Notes: generated by a model from the letters alone, not told the origin. Counted from the first letter of the stretch, positions 35,901 through 42,210 are shown. The stretch: 64,000 nt of DNA from Leptospira weilii (GCF_006874765.1 NZ_CP040840.1:1472501-1536500), one strand, 5' to 3'. Program-made: numbers and translations.

Positions 35901-37386
35901 AGACAACAAAACGGAGTTAGGCGGAAGCATCGGCTTGAACTACAACTCTAAGAGCGGAGCTTGGGGAGCAAGCGTAGGTTTGAAAGTAGGTCTTGGTGGA
36001 CAAACGAAAGACGGCTATTCGAACTGGGCTGAAGTCGGTTACAACCGAAACAATATAGGCCGAGACAACCAATCTTCCGGAGTGAGCGCGAACATTAGAG
36101 GTCAATACAACGAGAAGCAAGGATTGTCTGGCAGCTTGGGCCTTAGCTATGATACGAAAGCGGGTTACGGTGCAACGATCGGTTTAACTTCTGGTTTTGG
36201 TCCTGTGAGCGTAACGCCTTCTTGGACAGTTTCAGAATACGGCGGTTTGAGTAGCGACGTTCAATACGGAGTTAACAAAAATCTTCTCGGGAATATCTTT
36301 GAGCAGGCTACCAACCCGAATCACGCTTCTGCGAATCGGAATTTACTCGATGATATCTGGAACGGGATGGGTGCAGTTGTGAGCGGTATCGGTGCAGTCG
36401 GTAAGAGCGCTTGGGAAAGTGCGATGGGGGCCGTTGGCGGTATTAACGGTGAGAACCTTTCTAACGGCTGGAATGCGATCAAGAAAGCGTTGTTTGGCGG
36501 TGGATCAAACGATGATCCTTCAGAAAGTCCGTTTATGACGCAAGGTATGAAAGAAAAATATGCAAAACATATGATAGAGCAAGGCAAGCATATCTTGCCG
36601 ACGAGTGATCCTGATTTTGTAGCGGAACTTAAGCCCGACGGTACCTATGAAATACGTCAAAGAACGGCGTCAGACAATTTAATGAATGTTCATACGATCG
36701 CACCTAACGATCCAAACCATGAAAATATTACGTTAGAAGCGGCGAAGATTGCGGGAGTTGAAGCCTCGATGGATATGATACGAGGGATTAGGTCGAATGA
36801 TTTGCCGGAAGGTTTATCCAAATTCCTTGAAGTATTTGCGAAACATAGCGCTGGAATGTCAGATGATTCTTTAACTTTTAGATCTCATTTCGGTGACATG
36901 CAGGAATTGCACTCGATGGCGGATAGGGGAGAAATCGCCGCAACTACGACCAAAAAAGAGATTATGAAAACCATTGTGGATCTATTTACACTGAGCACAG
37001 CTAAGGATGGGAATGGGAACTTTCTACTTCCTAAAGAAGTAAGAGCCGAACTGACCGGTTCTGCACTTCATATCATTCAAGATTCGTTTGCGCAAGGGCA
37101 TGTATTGAGAAATGAGAAAGGTGAAGTTGTGATGTTCCAAACGTATGAAGGTCAGGGAGACAAACATGCGGAAATGGATCACAGTAGTATCAACGATCCT
37201 GTAGCCTACCAGAAGTCGGTAACAGCGTCTGTTGTATATCTATCAATAACCAATTATGGAGGCAGTGCGCAGGATATAATTCACTTTCTGGATAAAGTTG
37301 TTTTTCCTTTGGCAGATGATGTAAAGCCATCCGGCGTAGCTCCTGGATTTGAGAAACCAAAAAAGAATAATTGGTTCGAGTTGTAA
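23908..37386 (+). CDS. Giant coiled-coil protein (TIGR04388-like) with variable C-terminal effector-like domain
   Basis: A 4,492-residue protein with no cleavable signal but one hydrophobic segment near residues 151-170 (ALPMIFVFLFEFVFLPVF). Residues 190-3,600 are mostly charged, helical and rich in E/K/A/Q, consistent with long coiled coils; a 28-residue tandem repeat lies at 1,634-1,689. After residue 3,720 come Gly/Ala-rich hydrophobic stretches. A beta-rich Gly/Ser region near 3,970-4,130 follows (SYANGFGAGVSIG, GAWGASVGLKVGLG). The boundary motif NGENLSNGWNAIKKALFGG ends near residue 4,196. The last 295 residues carry H4271, H4327-x-x-D4330, H4335, H4388-x-x-x-D4392, H4398, H4420 and D4424/H4425. 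This pattern resembles zinc phospholipase C/P1 nuclease folds. Residues from 2,987 on recur in three copies downstream. Overall family name is from memory. Confidence 0.75.
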   Translation: MLNTDPSRSSQSAKSVSLFNSFRKKLFFPKNSFLEIDLNVCEEFLQKEETPKSDSNFFSQTFRKWNGGSSHTLFLRPEPSVRKLKRQTTEVERFVRMDLRGGSRTEQRPSVWGTMTLLDGLELLRGGIRVASDVSKEGLRLTSRRWTKTVALPMIFVFLFEFVFLPVFESGSLFADPFDQNFENKNKAKGRLESYYNAAEKTSDALEWQSIVESGKRILKAQWEANASLEIEKELKSFSGTSSAKEERRIQLENQKQTIAVEWESDLSEEILEKRGSWKANFNKQNFESYFTVDKKKEIRDALENLVKAADAAKNAATGDGTARLAAWDNAINAGIAGVRALWENNITSIKNGILISSTATALTGVEKVEFEKKLGEIESYYKNYFRLEENGMKLPARQGLIQSLNRDMDIAIAQEEDPTQLTELLIERTKQQLDPATGQLLNSLDDLGTIPTSYDDVSGSNAQEKILQALQDGQALWDQAIERLVVKKLEYDRVAEDKRVRNEDKWSKAYYVLLDAKAKWNEEINKQIEEGLKKWDESEVRLKENKQKALQELNQYLSISQEQYVAHLNGLQGTILSSADTIGSIVSNIAWYQDQIDKENRKSSPNSGLINTYQQEINKWTALRTQFRQYVAAVQNKIHDEDILGNNGGSGVLDDNGNSSDPYLYSSAEFEYRLAKAELDELEKKKNRAQAVWDYAEANVNVTNMPALQTELEAAKTAYETQQSAYLALLQQLNGTSPVGGGTQGTDPNSSSGSGSSTPPANTSLSELEAAKKLAEEKSIALTTAQAELELARKRFDQAKQLQILVMNSSPEFLGDIGSVNMGTYDPNAPNGGIKYEIYQADLQIAEAREKLKDNEKVYFSKNYDQANAKRTEDFFGDLWNRIQSFESSKEKLKLLEDAVSSPNQTLVQKVNLLLNPANLVLVSVFGNQGAAQVKSQLQGLVEALSKTVIDNENGNVEKQKLPFAVEKFSSSLDPILTRSDELLSQFDNTDKGNLSEFTTRMGNISSFLNSFTTNYNLNSGYLKIEDFNVWNSALSNSLSKWNENVTAFQTAKTDFSSALAAYKAYATSHVGSEDSLEYQLEVQKVTAAFGTYQEKTSSLEEYWDDLSTRTSHLRLEALDRLQKARTMVDMSTLDLATRKTLKAQIDSFKSTFSKKDASGNDLPDDVTALLTGTDSKFTSVANSFSNYSTRYSYYRNTIDERSAIFSGMSGILIQALEGQRASVTAQKAQLGFLLDEDAGVEELQDTVSGVEETAKTEAAKLDARVAEILLSKLGNLGSDSSTRKFDPIYLGLTNEINSLYSTFTGSSDQILEIRARKIALDYIKNAGQSLTGIFASNSEYSKFQIDLNRMKDRSAATLSFYEDDHGYLSEADRISLRMSDDENDRRKVSEYFSFGSTFLFGNAVMQGTSAWLNLAGGMKSFSEAVKSGAILSGLRDDYFSEQESEANGLFQELTEAAGIGSYSSVDFYKDSIRSQAGVDQLDTAKINQKKAELAALIAGMSDPQAQLSQLIQSGNLTSVFGLLTGTGVKQDLVAWQKEIDDAKALFQTLDGSIQTPMTNLTTQFDSLLNFFNTPAFAQMQSYADGVFQSVEALKGLEDSNLPIYDRVNDADGNSPYEQAPDQDGDAVGSANWTPTYKDVNGKLPWETGYDSAHLKISIAWTPTYRDANGKVPGESGYNASNLKILGYTKPFENLNTDNLKTMRDSLKTALTEWNGVKSDAQAKLNVYKTSVNALLAFRALHPTDFAEAEGGKYLTLVEKVRTDGLALTGTHSDTIAYFNGVSLKFQDLKSEQEFLTRTAKQILGLPINKILVPQKAVQFTFPPVVPPEPLELSLTSALRYDITNANPGNYYTVSSSQRNIVQQITLLEYSKYKEIGPFSDYGTNGVSFFLGNLGSANNQLQVSAQTFAQNANAWASSVQNKNVPLNGLADRLDSLNDRIVYYTAGSGPNQIGQSDLIQVVANLRTFLLQKSLDGVEFNPALKAMVEAAGAFTDEIENIQYLQSYPSTDKNVAKANLTAAQEAQKTLTEISQLADQLGNFLSSGAVYSNLGMVQSLLEKYDILKNKPMDQAKFETQFKSVLGNAYWQGAFEVYRDKLSAAEAFFTPQTQEKIDQLRENSWEVFKRNLANAYLTQRVGNPILSEFLTELKEGKFSVLGANQGVVEIDSKFLGKAMTDSEILEVGEFLKPFDDMASIQRQGLVSDLETYLKDYDPELKEEMKTFSLVNQYSLIKNGIAQGNVYPDRELPPELKDFTIISTFEYYLSNTKEEITVTENGQPVKKMVKKYDPSSADSRRAAMSDLLLKLGPVHKKDANGTLVLDPQRQAQIEALTNEYLTNYGSKNPSSYLDSQILKNFEAKAAYYAEKELRISQNADPNLPADQKKEELSYDDLQALTDWLVEAKFDPSTQTAVTETARMDFLLSHYYGEDTEDLSAEDLQKNPELAAFYGEGGKGYFSEMDAFFTNQGKTVLTTEEKDRFKLLSSGVTDAWGLWQYDPSSLVQRQVVLQNFGYANEYEDLVDSLQTETKRLKTELAKANRNIQKEKYVNDYRNGLIHFDSYLSYLGVPTDNVASDVTTNEALAIQGRLRELEINAEQKLGGLFNLLENHKSAVFDQTPLADALPGDAIQTKADLNPGLRTAAKVMSSAYTLSDDVLSKDANGNYSFDGDFTNLKGRLDQALNVVSAGSVDYDQYAGTITSQSGLIATLKNTIETAGQSYVLLKAQLASGVNPTAELNAATTAFNAANAKIEGATGLKKQFEDAQALVTQKQNEYLAKETQVSNAYNTMLDAQDTFNEKAALYDYATLLEYSKHNVYQAENNNAPNAENNLPAGYIDTPKKMAEARYKAAKEAYDAKAKEVELLQKKMASQIGVGDLTTYVQNERAEAEKWALLAVKYNTAETLLRQKVADLKRQIGVQRTNLEGQLDRLYGIAPPNNKQSVGMMDSLEGSLDFGGSRYLKTEQWTRDRDRIAEGIISGRIGTMDVMTAYQWDYGQGITPDMQPYNLNSFLGKWGGTLGNDSYQSLPQRANAHMNSILFPAPETRGYRYGSGSSAATYDQAYGQALVNQTMVQVFFLNQLDLVCMGFCMLTMAYVNEINTYNTNRNQVNDAVSAIGAQGSTLKGLYSQLQELTDVDDTNQLLGVLGRPEFGLNAQDLAMIQKTNPGSNSLKDIVWKTSPTATNPLSFNDLVGSDGLRLAQQKAIHDQYGNYVRNGEYTAGGTTATAEKTDQYGRQTALMVGADEFLDAMGVLAEAQYQVARDAYYSKAENYTKQIGTGNEEKIAVKVDAKVVLQEREKFASDLLKKITRTTNGETIAYNVETNIYRTVLNDYMGENGVVSQIFNAELQQRGAEQKQQWNLKEQEFYDLKSDWIQNVSYLKQTGTKRWENMVQEFQGKWKDWRADFKAEHEANQKIYLDRIESTLEKKEAWTTSFLQKSNEQADELTMKEMYDSIAGMVTSMQENLPAGVSMNVNVNDILSNILSKKPGSISASLIDRASSIDTNFFLNEVKKYNFNDSGLKEQFKGMLDTTNKLSQNLIILQTLESLRSLPEAFAKTIQQQNGAVEEQLNQTMAYGGFARLGAAYVRMIKTASGGDEVQTLGTYQYYNYNPPTVFPEVKDSNGQSWDLGKPELLIDREKVPSASDLTVMVRLAKNKMGADFEKVFNPKVQHNYEAERGLFDPTEVQASFNDYLEGVRNGETVSCLGKSAEQCAKSAMSSGFLVGEVADGTFGEAQFAQSYIILKTKKEMDKRKGKMDAARHRKQGGMGRFYNQLGAIGEGLGEAVKGAGSAVLSAAKASLKATTDFNGAKKDLKEAGKQGERALQGALYATSGAVDFVMFASETFAEPFVTVFTLGMGNETMNGKFAEGNYELAKFRDTNRAQKHLNELGMRTGAEMYANDAALDKVVTTTLAVAGIFGAILSFTPFAPVGVGLLAVSALGTAGWKTFRGAYEGGAAGMLAGAVSGVANSALDAATEGMVSVNLSYSYANGFGAGVSIGTDNKTELGGSIGLNYNSKSGAWGASVGLKVGLGGQTKDGYSNWAEVGYNRNNIGRDNQSSGVSANIRGQYNEKQGLSGSLGLSYDTKAGYGATIGLTSGFGPVSVTPSWTVSEYGGLSSDVQYGVNKNLLGNIFEQATNPNHASANRNLLDDIWNGMGAVVSGIGAVGKSAWESAMGAVGGINGENLSNGWNAIKKALFGGGSNDDPSESPFMTQGMKEKYAKHMIEQGKHILPTSDPDFVAELKPDGTYEIRQRTASDNLMNVHTIAPNDPNHENITLEAAKIAGVEASMDMIRGIRSNDLPEGLSKFLEVFAKHSAGMSDDSLTFRSHFGDMQELHSMADRGEIAATTTKKEIMKTIVDLFTLSTAKDGNGNFLLPKEVRAELTGSALHIIQDSFAQGHVLRNEKGEVVMFQTYEGQGDKHAEMDHSSINDPVAYQKSVTASVVYLSITNYGGSAQDIIHFLDKVVFPLADDVKPSGVAPGFEKPKKNNWFEL
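28807..28974 (+). repeat. 84-bp in-frame tandem repeat in the giant gene
   Basis: Two 28-residue units start at W1634 and W1662 (WTPTYKDVNGKLPWETGY and WTPTYRDANGKVPGESGY). Both end in N/H-L-K-I. They interrupt an otherwise helical region and may form a small beta-type spacer module. Confidence 0.8.
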
Positions 37387-37390
37387 TCCA

Positions 37391-38161
37391 ATGAAACGTA
37401 TTTGGAAATATTTTGTTCGGATTCTTGGAGTTGTTGTACTTTCTTTCATCCTCATAGGAGCGGGACGATTGTTCTATGTAAGATACTTTGGTTTTCATTG
37501 TATCCAAGGCAATTGTAGGAGTGGGATTGGGGTTAAGGAATTCAATAATACTCGATATTCTGGTGAGTTTAAGAATTACAGATTGAATGGGAAAGGAAAA
37601 GCTGAATATTATTCCGGCTGTACATATGAAGGAGATTTTGTAAACGGCTACTTTGACGGATATGGAGTGTATTCTTGTTGGAATATGAAACCATTGGAAG
37701 ATAGAAAAAAGCTTATATTTGAAGGATACTGGATTCAAGGAATTGCAAACGGTCAGGGAACAAAGACTACTGCTTCCGGTAAACAATACTCAGGAGTTTG
37801 GGAAGATGATAAACTTTGTTTGAAAGGCAATTGTAAGAATGGTTTTGGAACTCGTGTATTTGTACACCATGATAAAATTTTCACGGGAAATTGGACCAAT
37901 AGATATTTAAATGGTTTCGGAGTTGAGACGGATTCCGACGGCCATCTAGTTTACAAAGGTGAATTTAAAAACACTCATTATCATGGTAAAGGAACTTTGT
38001 ACAAGAATGGCAAAGTCTTTCAGCGTGGAGAATGGGCAGAGGGTCACTTTTTAGATCCTGAATATAGAAAATCTTATGAGGCGACTAAGAAATTAATTAA
38101 GGAAGTTGAGAAACGGATGATAGAGGAAGGAATTGCTGTTCCTGAGCCGACCAAAAACTAA
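37391..38161 (+). CDS. MORN-repeat membrane protein, candidate immunity partner
   Basis: ATG 37391 lies four bases after the giant gene's stop; the frame is also open upstream. The 256-residue product has an N-terminal TM segment (ILGVVVLSFILIGAGRLFYV) and then MORN repeats: YSGEFKNYRLNGKGKAEY, YEGDFVNGYFDGYGVY, FTGNWTNRYLNGFGVE and YKGEFKNTHYHGKGTLY. MORN repeats bind membranes or proteins. Cysteines in HCIQGNC and CLKGNC could pair, so the body is probably extracytoplasmic. Its position directly behind a variable effector-like tip makes it a candidate immunity protein. No family knowledge supports that beyond position. Confidence 0.75.
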   Translation: MKRIWKYFVRILGVVVLSFILIGAGRLFYVRYFGFHCIQGNCRSGIGVKEFNNTRYSGEFKNYRLNGKGKAEYYSGCTYEGDFVNGYFDGYGVYSCWNMKPLEDRKKLIFEGYWIQGIANGQGTKTTASGKQYSGVWEDDKLCLKGNCKNGFGTRVFVHHDKIFTGNWTNRYLNGFGVETDSDGHLVYKGEFKNTHYHGKGTLYKNGKVFQRGEWAEGHFLDPEYRKSYEATKKLIKEVEKRMIEEGIAVPEPTKN

Positions 38162-38163
38162 AA

Positions 38164-38210
38164 TGCAGAATCCACACCAAAGGCAGAAAACGGTTTCCTA
38201 GAAAACCGGA
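38164..38210 (+). repeat. Cassette 3'-boundary element, copy 1
   Basis: TGCAGAATCCACACCAAAGG begins three bases after the MORN stop codon and is followed by a GAAAACCGGA end. Relatives lie at 38421, 42340, 48966 and 58041, always at the end of a gene cassette or at a breakpoint. The rest of 38162-38622 has no intact gene: it holds a HEAT-like gene fragment and a 5'-boundary remnant. Confidence 0.75.
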
Positions 38211-38306
38211 CAGTGAAAAAGTAGCTCAATTTGTTCAATGACATTTTTCAATACAGTGTAAATAGCAGTGAGAATCCTGGATACAATATACAAAAGAAGA
38301 CAATAG

Positions 38307-38441
38307 ATGATACGATCTAAAGAAAATGAGGAAATCCAGAAAGCGATTAAGAAGCAGCTTGACGCTTTGTTGGAAGTCGGAGGCGAAGGAATTGATGTAG
38401 GATGTTTGGTATCTATCCAAGAGAAAGCACACCAAAGGTAG
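38307..38441 (+). pseudogene. 5' fragment of the HEAT-like gene
   Basis: The 38182-38406 stretch is nearly identical to 49805-50029, including the ATG and the first 33 codons of the gene at 49930. Identity ends at codon 34 (DVGCL). The frame then runs into a boundary element and stops at its TAG (38439-38441). A matching 3' fragment lies at 42481-42519. Confidence 0.75.
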
Positions 38442-38454
38442 AGCTGGCCCCGGA
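38421..38454 (+). repeat. Cassette 3'-boundary element, copy 2
   Basis: GAAAGCACACCAAAGGTAG followed by CCCCGGA. It cuts the HEAT-like fragment and is followed within 40 bases by a 5'-boundary segment. Confidence 0.65.
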
Positions 38455-38490
38455 CTTTTTTCCGAAAGAATATCCCGTCGAAGGGAAAAC

Positions 38491-38590
38491 GGAATTTCGA
38501 GCTTGGATAGGCAATTAGACATTACTAAATTAGAAAAGCAGCAAGCTCGGAATGAAGCGCGGGGAAGGCTTTTCCTGCCCCTGACATTTA
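38491..38590 (+). repeat. Cassette 5'-boundary segment without a cassette
   Basis: Nearly identical to 55741-55837, which lies just upstream of truncated copy 3 of the giant gene. It includes ACATTACTAAATTAGAAAAG and GCGCGGGGAA, and ends GCCCCTGACAT. Here the giant-gene sequence expected next is missing, so this is a relic of a lost or moved cassette. Confidence 0.7.
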
Positions 38591-38620
38591 ATATGAGAGC
38601 GGTTCTTCATCGAGGAGAAC

Positions 38621-38648
38621 GGTCACTTTTTAGATCCTGAATATAGAA
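38621..38648. repeat. 28-bp duplicate of the MORN gene tail
   Basis: An exact copy of 38042-38069, which encodes HFLDPEYRK near the MORN protein's C-terminus. It overlaps the stop codon end of the AraC-type gene on the other strand. This places a recombination breakpoint exactly here. Confidence 0.8.
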
Positions 38649-39750
38649 TATCCTTTCTAAGATTACGCGGTGATTTACCTGTAAATTTAATACAAGCCCT
38701 GTGAAAGGAGGAAGCGGAATTGAATCCACATTCAAGAGCGATCCCCAGTAGGTTGAAGTTTGATTTTGTGTGAAGCATCTTTATAACCTCGTTCATTCTG
38801 TGAAAATTCAGAAAGTCGTTATAACTCTGATTCAAATATTGATTTAAATAGTAAGAAGCTTGATGAGTGGAAAGACCTAAGTCGGCGGCAAAATCCGGGA
38901 GCCTAAGTTCCTCGTCTTTAAAACCTTTGGAAGTTATAAATTGATTCAGTTTGATTTCAACTTTTTCTAAATCAGTACCCTCTAACAAATCTCTAGGCGG
39001 ATATTTATATTTTTTTGTTTCTTTGACTTCTGGAATTGAAATTGTTTCGGATTCAATTTCTTTGTCTATATTCGCGCCTGAGACTTTAACCTTGCCAAAT
39101 AAGGAAGGAAAAAAACGTTCTAAAATAAACGCGTAACAAATGACTGATCCCGGAATGAATTCCGCAAAGAATAAACATTCTTTCTTAAAGAAAACAGAAC
39201 CAAAGAAATCAAAAACAAAACAAATAGAGATCAGGAAAGATAGAAACGGAAGATTATAATGTAAAATAGATTTGTTAGTATTTAAAACCCTACTCAAAGA
39301 CCGGATAAAAGTAAAAATTGAAATTATAAATCCTAGAATATCTACAAATGATATAAAGAAAAAATTAGGAATTAAAAAAGAAAGTAAAATCGTAATAGGA
39401 ATCGTCCCTAAAAGTCTTTTGCAATAAATCCAAGGATTATCTAAAGCTTTTAATACATACTTAAAACAGACTAAAACAGCCAAACTGGAATATAAAACTA
39501 GACCGTAATAAAAACCGAATAAAATTCTACTTTCGTTTCGTAAAGTTCCTTGATCGATAAGGATACCGTTATTTAAAATCAGAAAGATTACCGTTGAATA
39601 TAAAATCGTACCGTAAGATTTGTTAAAATTATCATCCGAAAAAAGTTTCGAAAATCCTAAAATTAAACCGATACCAACACCAAAGGCATGGAAATAAAGG
39701 ATACCCAATTGTAGAAAACTTTTATAATTGAAAATTTCGGCTGTGTTCAT
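38623..39750 (-). CDS. Membrane-anchored AraC-family regulator (module A)
   Basis: The 375-residue protein has about seven hydrophobic segments in its first 210 residues, a linker, and a C-terminal AraC-type DNA-binding domain. That domain includes [23 protein letters not shown] (first helix-turn-helix) and [28 protein letters not shown] (second, with the typical GF-N/D-S-x-S-x-F-x-R core). Such proteins sense a signal in the membrane and bind DNA directly. Its last codons lie on the 28-bp duplicate at 38621, so the C-terminus may have been altered by recombination. It is divergent from the XRE gene at 40245. Confidence 0.75.
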   Translation of the reverse strand: MNTAEIFNYKSFLQLGILYFHAFGVGIGLILGFSKLFSDDNFNKSYGTILYSTVIFLILNNGILIDQGTLRNESRILFGFYYGLVLYSSLAVLVCFKYVLKALDNPWIYCKRLLGTIPITILLSFLIPNFFFISFVDILGFIISIFTFIRSLSRVLNTNKSILHYNLPFLSFLISICFVFDFFGSVFFKKECLFFAEFIPGSVICYAFILERFFPSLFGKVKVSGANIDKEIESETISIPEVKETKKYKYPPRDLLEGTDLEKVEIKLNQFITSKGFKDEELRLPDFAADLGLSTHQASYYLNQYLNQSYNDFLNFHRMNEVIKMLHTKSNFNLLGIALECGFNSASSFHRACIKFTGKSPRNLRKDILYSGSKK

Positions 39751-40244
39751 AAAGTTTTATCTAATTATCTTTTACGCTTTGTCGGGATCCTTTCAAGGTG
39801 TGTCTTGTTCTGGTAGCGAAAACCCTACGAAAGCTTGTGAATTTCAATATTGCCTCTCTGTCCTCGTCGTTTATTATGATTTACCTAAATATTTTTTCAT
39901 ATTTGTCTAAATCGGAATTGGGGATTTCTAAGGGATTTATTTGGAAATAATTGAAAATCATGGTTTAATCCTTTTTTGGGGTTTAGGTGAATTTCTCCCT
40001 CAATCAAGTGAGAAAGATTAAACCTCTTGATTGTTGAAAATGAAATATTTCTGTCCTAAATTCTTATATATTTTAATTAAGTCCGTAATGATAAGCACGT
40101 GTGCGGATATTAGAAACCGACCTCGGATTTTTACTTTTCGGTTGCATAATTCCCACTTGCCAAATTTAATTATCAAAAATTGAAATTGGAGCAAATTGTT
40201 AATATAATGATAATATACATAAGTGTATATTTCAAGCAAAAAAT
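39751..40244. other. Divergent regulatory gap of module A
   Basis: No convincing gene is visible in these 494 bases. The small frames at 39728-39910 and 40018-40239 have no binding site or family resemblance. The right end carries the inverted repeat described at 40212. Promoters for both flanking regulators should lie here. Confidence 0.5.
40212..40231. promoter_or_regulatory. Operator-like inverted repeat before the XRE gene
   Basis: AATATACA-TAAG-TGTATATT is a perfect 8-base inverted repeat ending 13 bases before the XRE start codon. XRE proteins often repress their own gene from such sites. Confidence 0.55.
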
Positions 40245-40652
40245 ATGCAGATGCGGAATTTTATGGATTTTACAATAATTCTGAAAGATTTAATGAGTAG
40301 GAAGGGGTGGAATCAAGAAGACCTTGCTAAGGCTGGCGAAGTTAAACAACCGACTGTCAGTCGTTATTTGAGTGGGCATACGACTCCAACGCTAACTTTT
40401 GTAGTAAATCTTTATAAAAATGAAAAGATTGATCCTATAATTTTTGTTCGTGATTTCGAGTTAGATCCGATTGATTTAGGATTAAGAAGATCGCGAAAAG
40501 AGAAAGGGGACTTGATCAAAGAAGTAACGGTGTTTCTACGATTTTTAAAAAATTCTCCAGACGCCTTGGAAATATTCTGGAAAATTTATAAAATGGATAA
40601 ATCGGGTAAAAAATCTATGAATGCCTTGGCAGAAAGAATTATTGAGGAATGA
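40245..40652 (+). CDS. XRE-family regulator (module A)
   Basis: The 135-residue product has an N-terminal helix-turn-helix (LKDLMSRKGWNQEDLAKAGEVKQPTVSRYLSGHTTPTL, read in parts) and a helical tail. The start may be ATG 40245, 40251 or 40263; the first is kept. It ends 14 bases inside the convergent membrane-protein gene. A palindrome right upstream suggests autoregulation. It is an analogue, not a close copy, of the XRE protein in module B. Confidence 0.8.
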   Translation: MQMRNFMDFTIILKDLMSRKGWNQEDLAKAGEVKQPTVSRYLSGHTTPTLTFVVNLYKNEKIDPIIFVRDFELDPIDLGLRRSRKEKGDLIKEVTVFLRFLKNSPDALEIFWKIYKMDKSGKKSMNALAERIIEE

Positions 40653-41538
40653 TAGGGATTTCCTTTGTTGCCAAGTAGCTGTAAATTTCATCCACAGTTA
40701 GTTCTGAATGGATTTGAAGGTCTACAAAATTTTGAATAATTCTTTCGATTGCATTCCTTCTGTAACTTATCAATGCTTTTTTGTAAAATTGCGAGTCAAC
40801 TTTTCTTAGTATTAGAATGTTCGCATGGGCGACGATTGAATTTCTCTTTTCTAGAATTGTATCTTCAGAAATTTCGAACAAATTGATTTTAATAATTCCG
40901 ATTGACCAAGTGGCTGTAGCTAAACTGCAACCAATTGGTGCTACAAAATTATACTCCGGTAGGCCAAGTATTTTGAATAAGAACATAAAAATAGCGATAA
41001 AACCAAACCAAACACAGATCCCCATTGCAATGTAGACTAGCCTAACTCTATCGAGCCCTTTTCTTCGTTTGAAACCTACAAACAGAACAAAAATTGAATA
41101 AAGGAGACTTATAATTCCTCCTGCTACAAAATAATCGTATAAAAGTCCAGCTTCGAAATATAATTTTGAATTTATAATTTCCGCTTTAGAAATATAAATG
41201 TTAGAAAAACTCAAAGCGGATATAGGTAAAACATAAACTAAAAGAATTAGAAAATTACAGATTTTTGACAGTTTTAAGCTGAAAACGTATGAATGTATAA
41301 ATCGAACCAAAAGTAGTGGGCCTATAATCATTGGAAGAGTCATCACTCTCGTCCAAAAGAGAATGGAAGAGTGGTAGAAAAAGGGAACGGCAAATAAGAC
41401 ATCCCATATTCCAATTAAAATGCAAAGAATGCCAAAATCTAAGAATTTTTTTCTTTGTCTTACGATAACTAATAAAACATAAAGCCCTATAGCAATATTG
41501 CAGATGGATGAGAAAAAAAGAAAATAAACTGTTTCCAA
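40639..41538 (-). CDS. Seven-helix receptor-like membrane protein (module A)
   Basis: The 299-residue product has about seven TM segments over residues 1-220 and a short cytoplasmic tail with no kinase domain. The pattern resembles the N-terminal 7TM sensor of histidine kinases (HisKA_7TM type): FFSSICNIAIGLYVLLVIVRQRKK, then VRFIHSYVF and VAPIGCSLATATWSIGIIKINLFEI. It follows the acyltransferase-like gene with 24 bases between, so the two form an operon. A paralogue occupies the same place in module B. Confidence 0.65.
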   Translation of the reverse strand: METVYFLFFSSICNIAIGLYVLLVIVRQRKKFLDFGILCILIGIWDVLFAVPFFYHSSILFWTRVMTLPMIIGPLLLVRFIHSYVFSLKLSKICNFLILLVYVLPISALSFSNIYISKAEIINSKLYFEAGLLYDYFVAGGIISLLYSIFVLFVGFKRRKGLDRVRLVYIAMGICVWFGFIAIFMFLFKILGLPEYNFVAPIGCSLATATWSIGIIKINLFEISEDTILEKRNSIVAHANILILRKVDSQFYKKALISYRRNAIERIIQNFVDLQIHSELTVDEIYSYLATKEIPIIPQ

Positions 41539-41562
41539 AGGCGTTACCTTGGAGACAGTGAG

Positions 41563-42210
41563 TCACATGTGACTAATTTTTGCAATAATTTTAGAAATAT
41601 CTGACACTTGAATTACCCATTCTGTAGGTCGAATTTTTCCTTTTATAAGTTTACCATAGTTTCGGAAGTAAATTTTATAAGAATGAAGCGTGGATTCTAT
41701 TGCACCAAATTGGTTATATAACTTTCCGATAGTTGGTCTTTCTACGTCATACAAACCGTAAGTAGATTTAAAATTTTGTTTCAAAACATATTTTGCACTT
41801 AAAATAAGTATCTTTATACCAACCGAAATAGATAAAGCAGCGAATGAATTCATTTCAGCAACATTTCCATCTTCGATAACTGTTCGCTTTCCAGTATCGC
41901 TTCGATAGGAATATTCAATTGGAAGACCGAACGGACCTCTAGAAACGATTCGGGAAGTCGCGATGATTTCATCATTTTCGTCCAGAGCAATAAAATACTG
42001 ACTAAAGCCATTTAGGTCGAATTGACGATCAAAGTTAGGATCGTATCCGACGTAATCTAATTTAGAATACTGAAGTTGAACAAATTCCCGTGCGCGCTCA
42101 ACCAGGTTTGGATTTGATTCGTAATTACAGTTTAAATATTGAATTAAATTATTTTTTTCAGTTTTGTTACTAATTTTATTAGAAGGGTTAAATAATAAGT
42201 TATATGACAT
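41563..42210 (-). CDS. GNAT-fold acyltransferase-like protein (module A)
   Basis: The 215-residue product resembles N-acyl-amino-acid synthase (FeeM) and LuxI-type GNAT folds. The order of motifs fits: AREFVQLQYSKLDYVGYDPNFDRQFD, then SQYFIALDENDEIIATSRIVSRGPFGLPIE and a VAEMNSFAAL motif like the EISRLAV segment. Weak similarity only; the acyl donor and acceptor cannot be predicted. The start codon lies inside a perfect 12-base inverted repeat. Together with the downstream receptor-like gene it could make and sense a small signal. The paralogue at 51565 shares the MSYNL start. Confidence 0.5.
   Translation of the reverse strand: MSYNLLFNPSNKISNKTEKNNLIQYLNCNYESNPNLVERAREFVQLQYSKLDYVGYDPNFDRQFDLNGFSQYFIALDENDEIIATSRIVSRGPFGLPIEYSYRSDTGKRTVIEDGNVAEMNSFAALSISVGIKILILSAKYVLKQNFKSTYGLYDVERPTIGKLYNQFGAIESTLHSYKIYFRNYGKLIKGKIRPTEWVIQVSDISKIIAKISHM

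Noticed and set aside
23114..37386. A CdiB/TpsB-type exporter partner for the giant protein
   Set aside because: The upstream gene has one membrane anchor and 266 residues and no beta-barrel or POTRA pattern. The export route is left open.
38235..38522. 95-codon minus-strand frame in the gap after the MORN gene
   Set aside because: It is antisense to the HEAT-like fragment and the boundary repeats.
40018..40239. 73-codon frame on the minus strand upstream of XRE gene A
   Set aside because: It overlaps the operator-like palindrome and has no features of a real protein.
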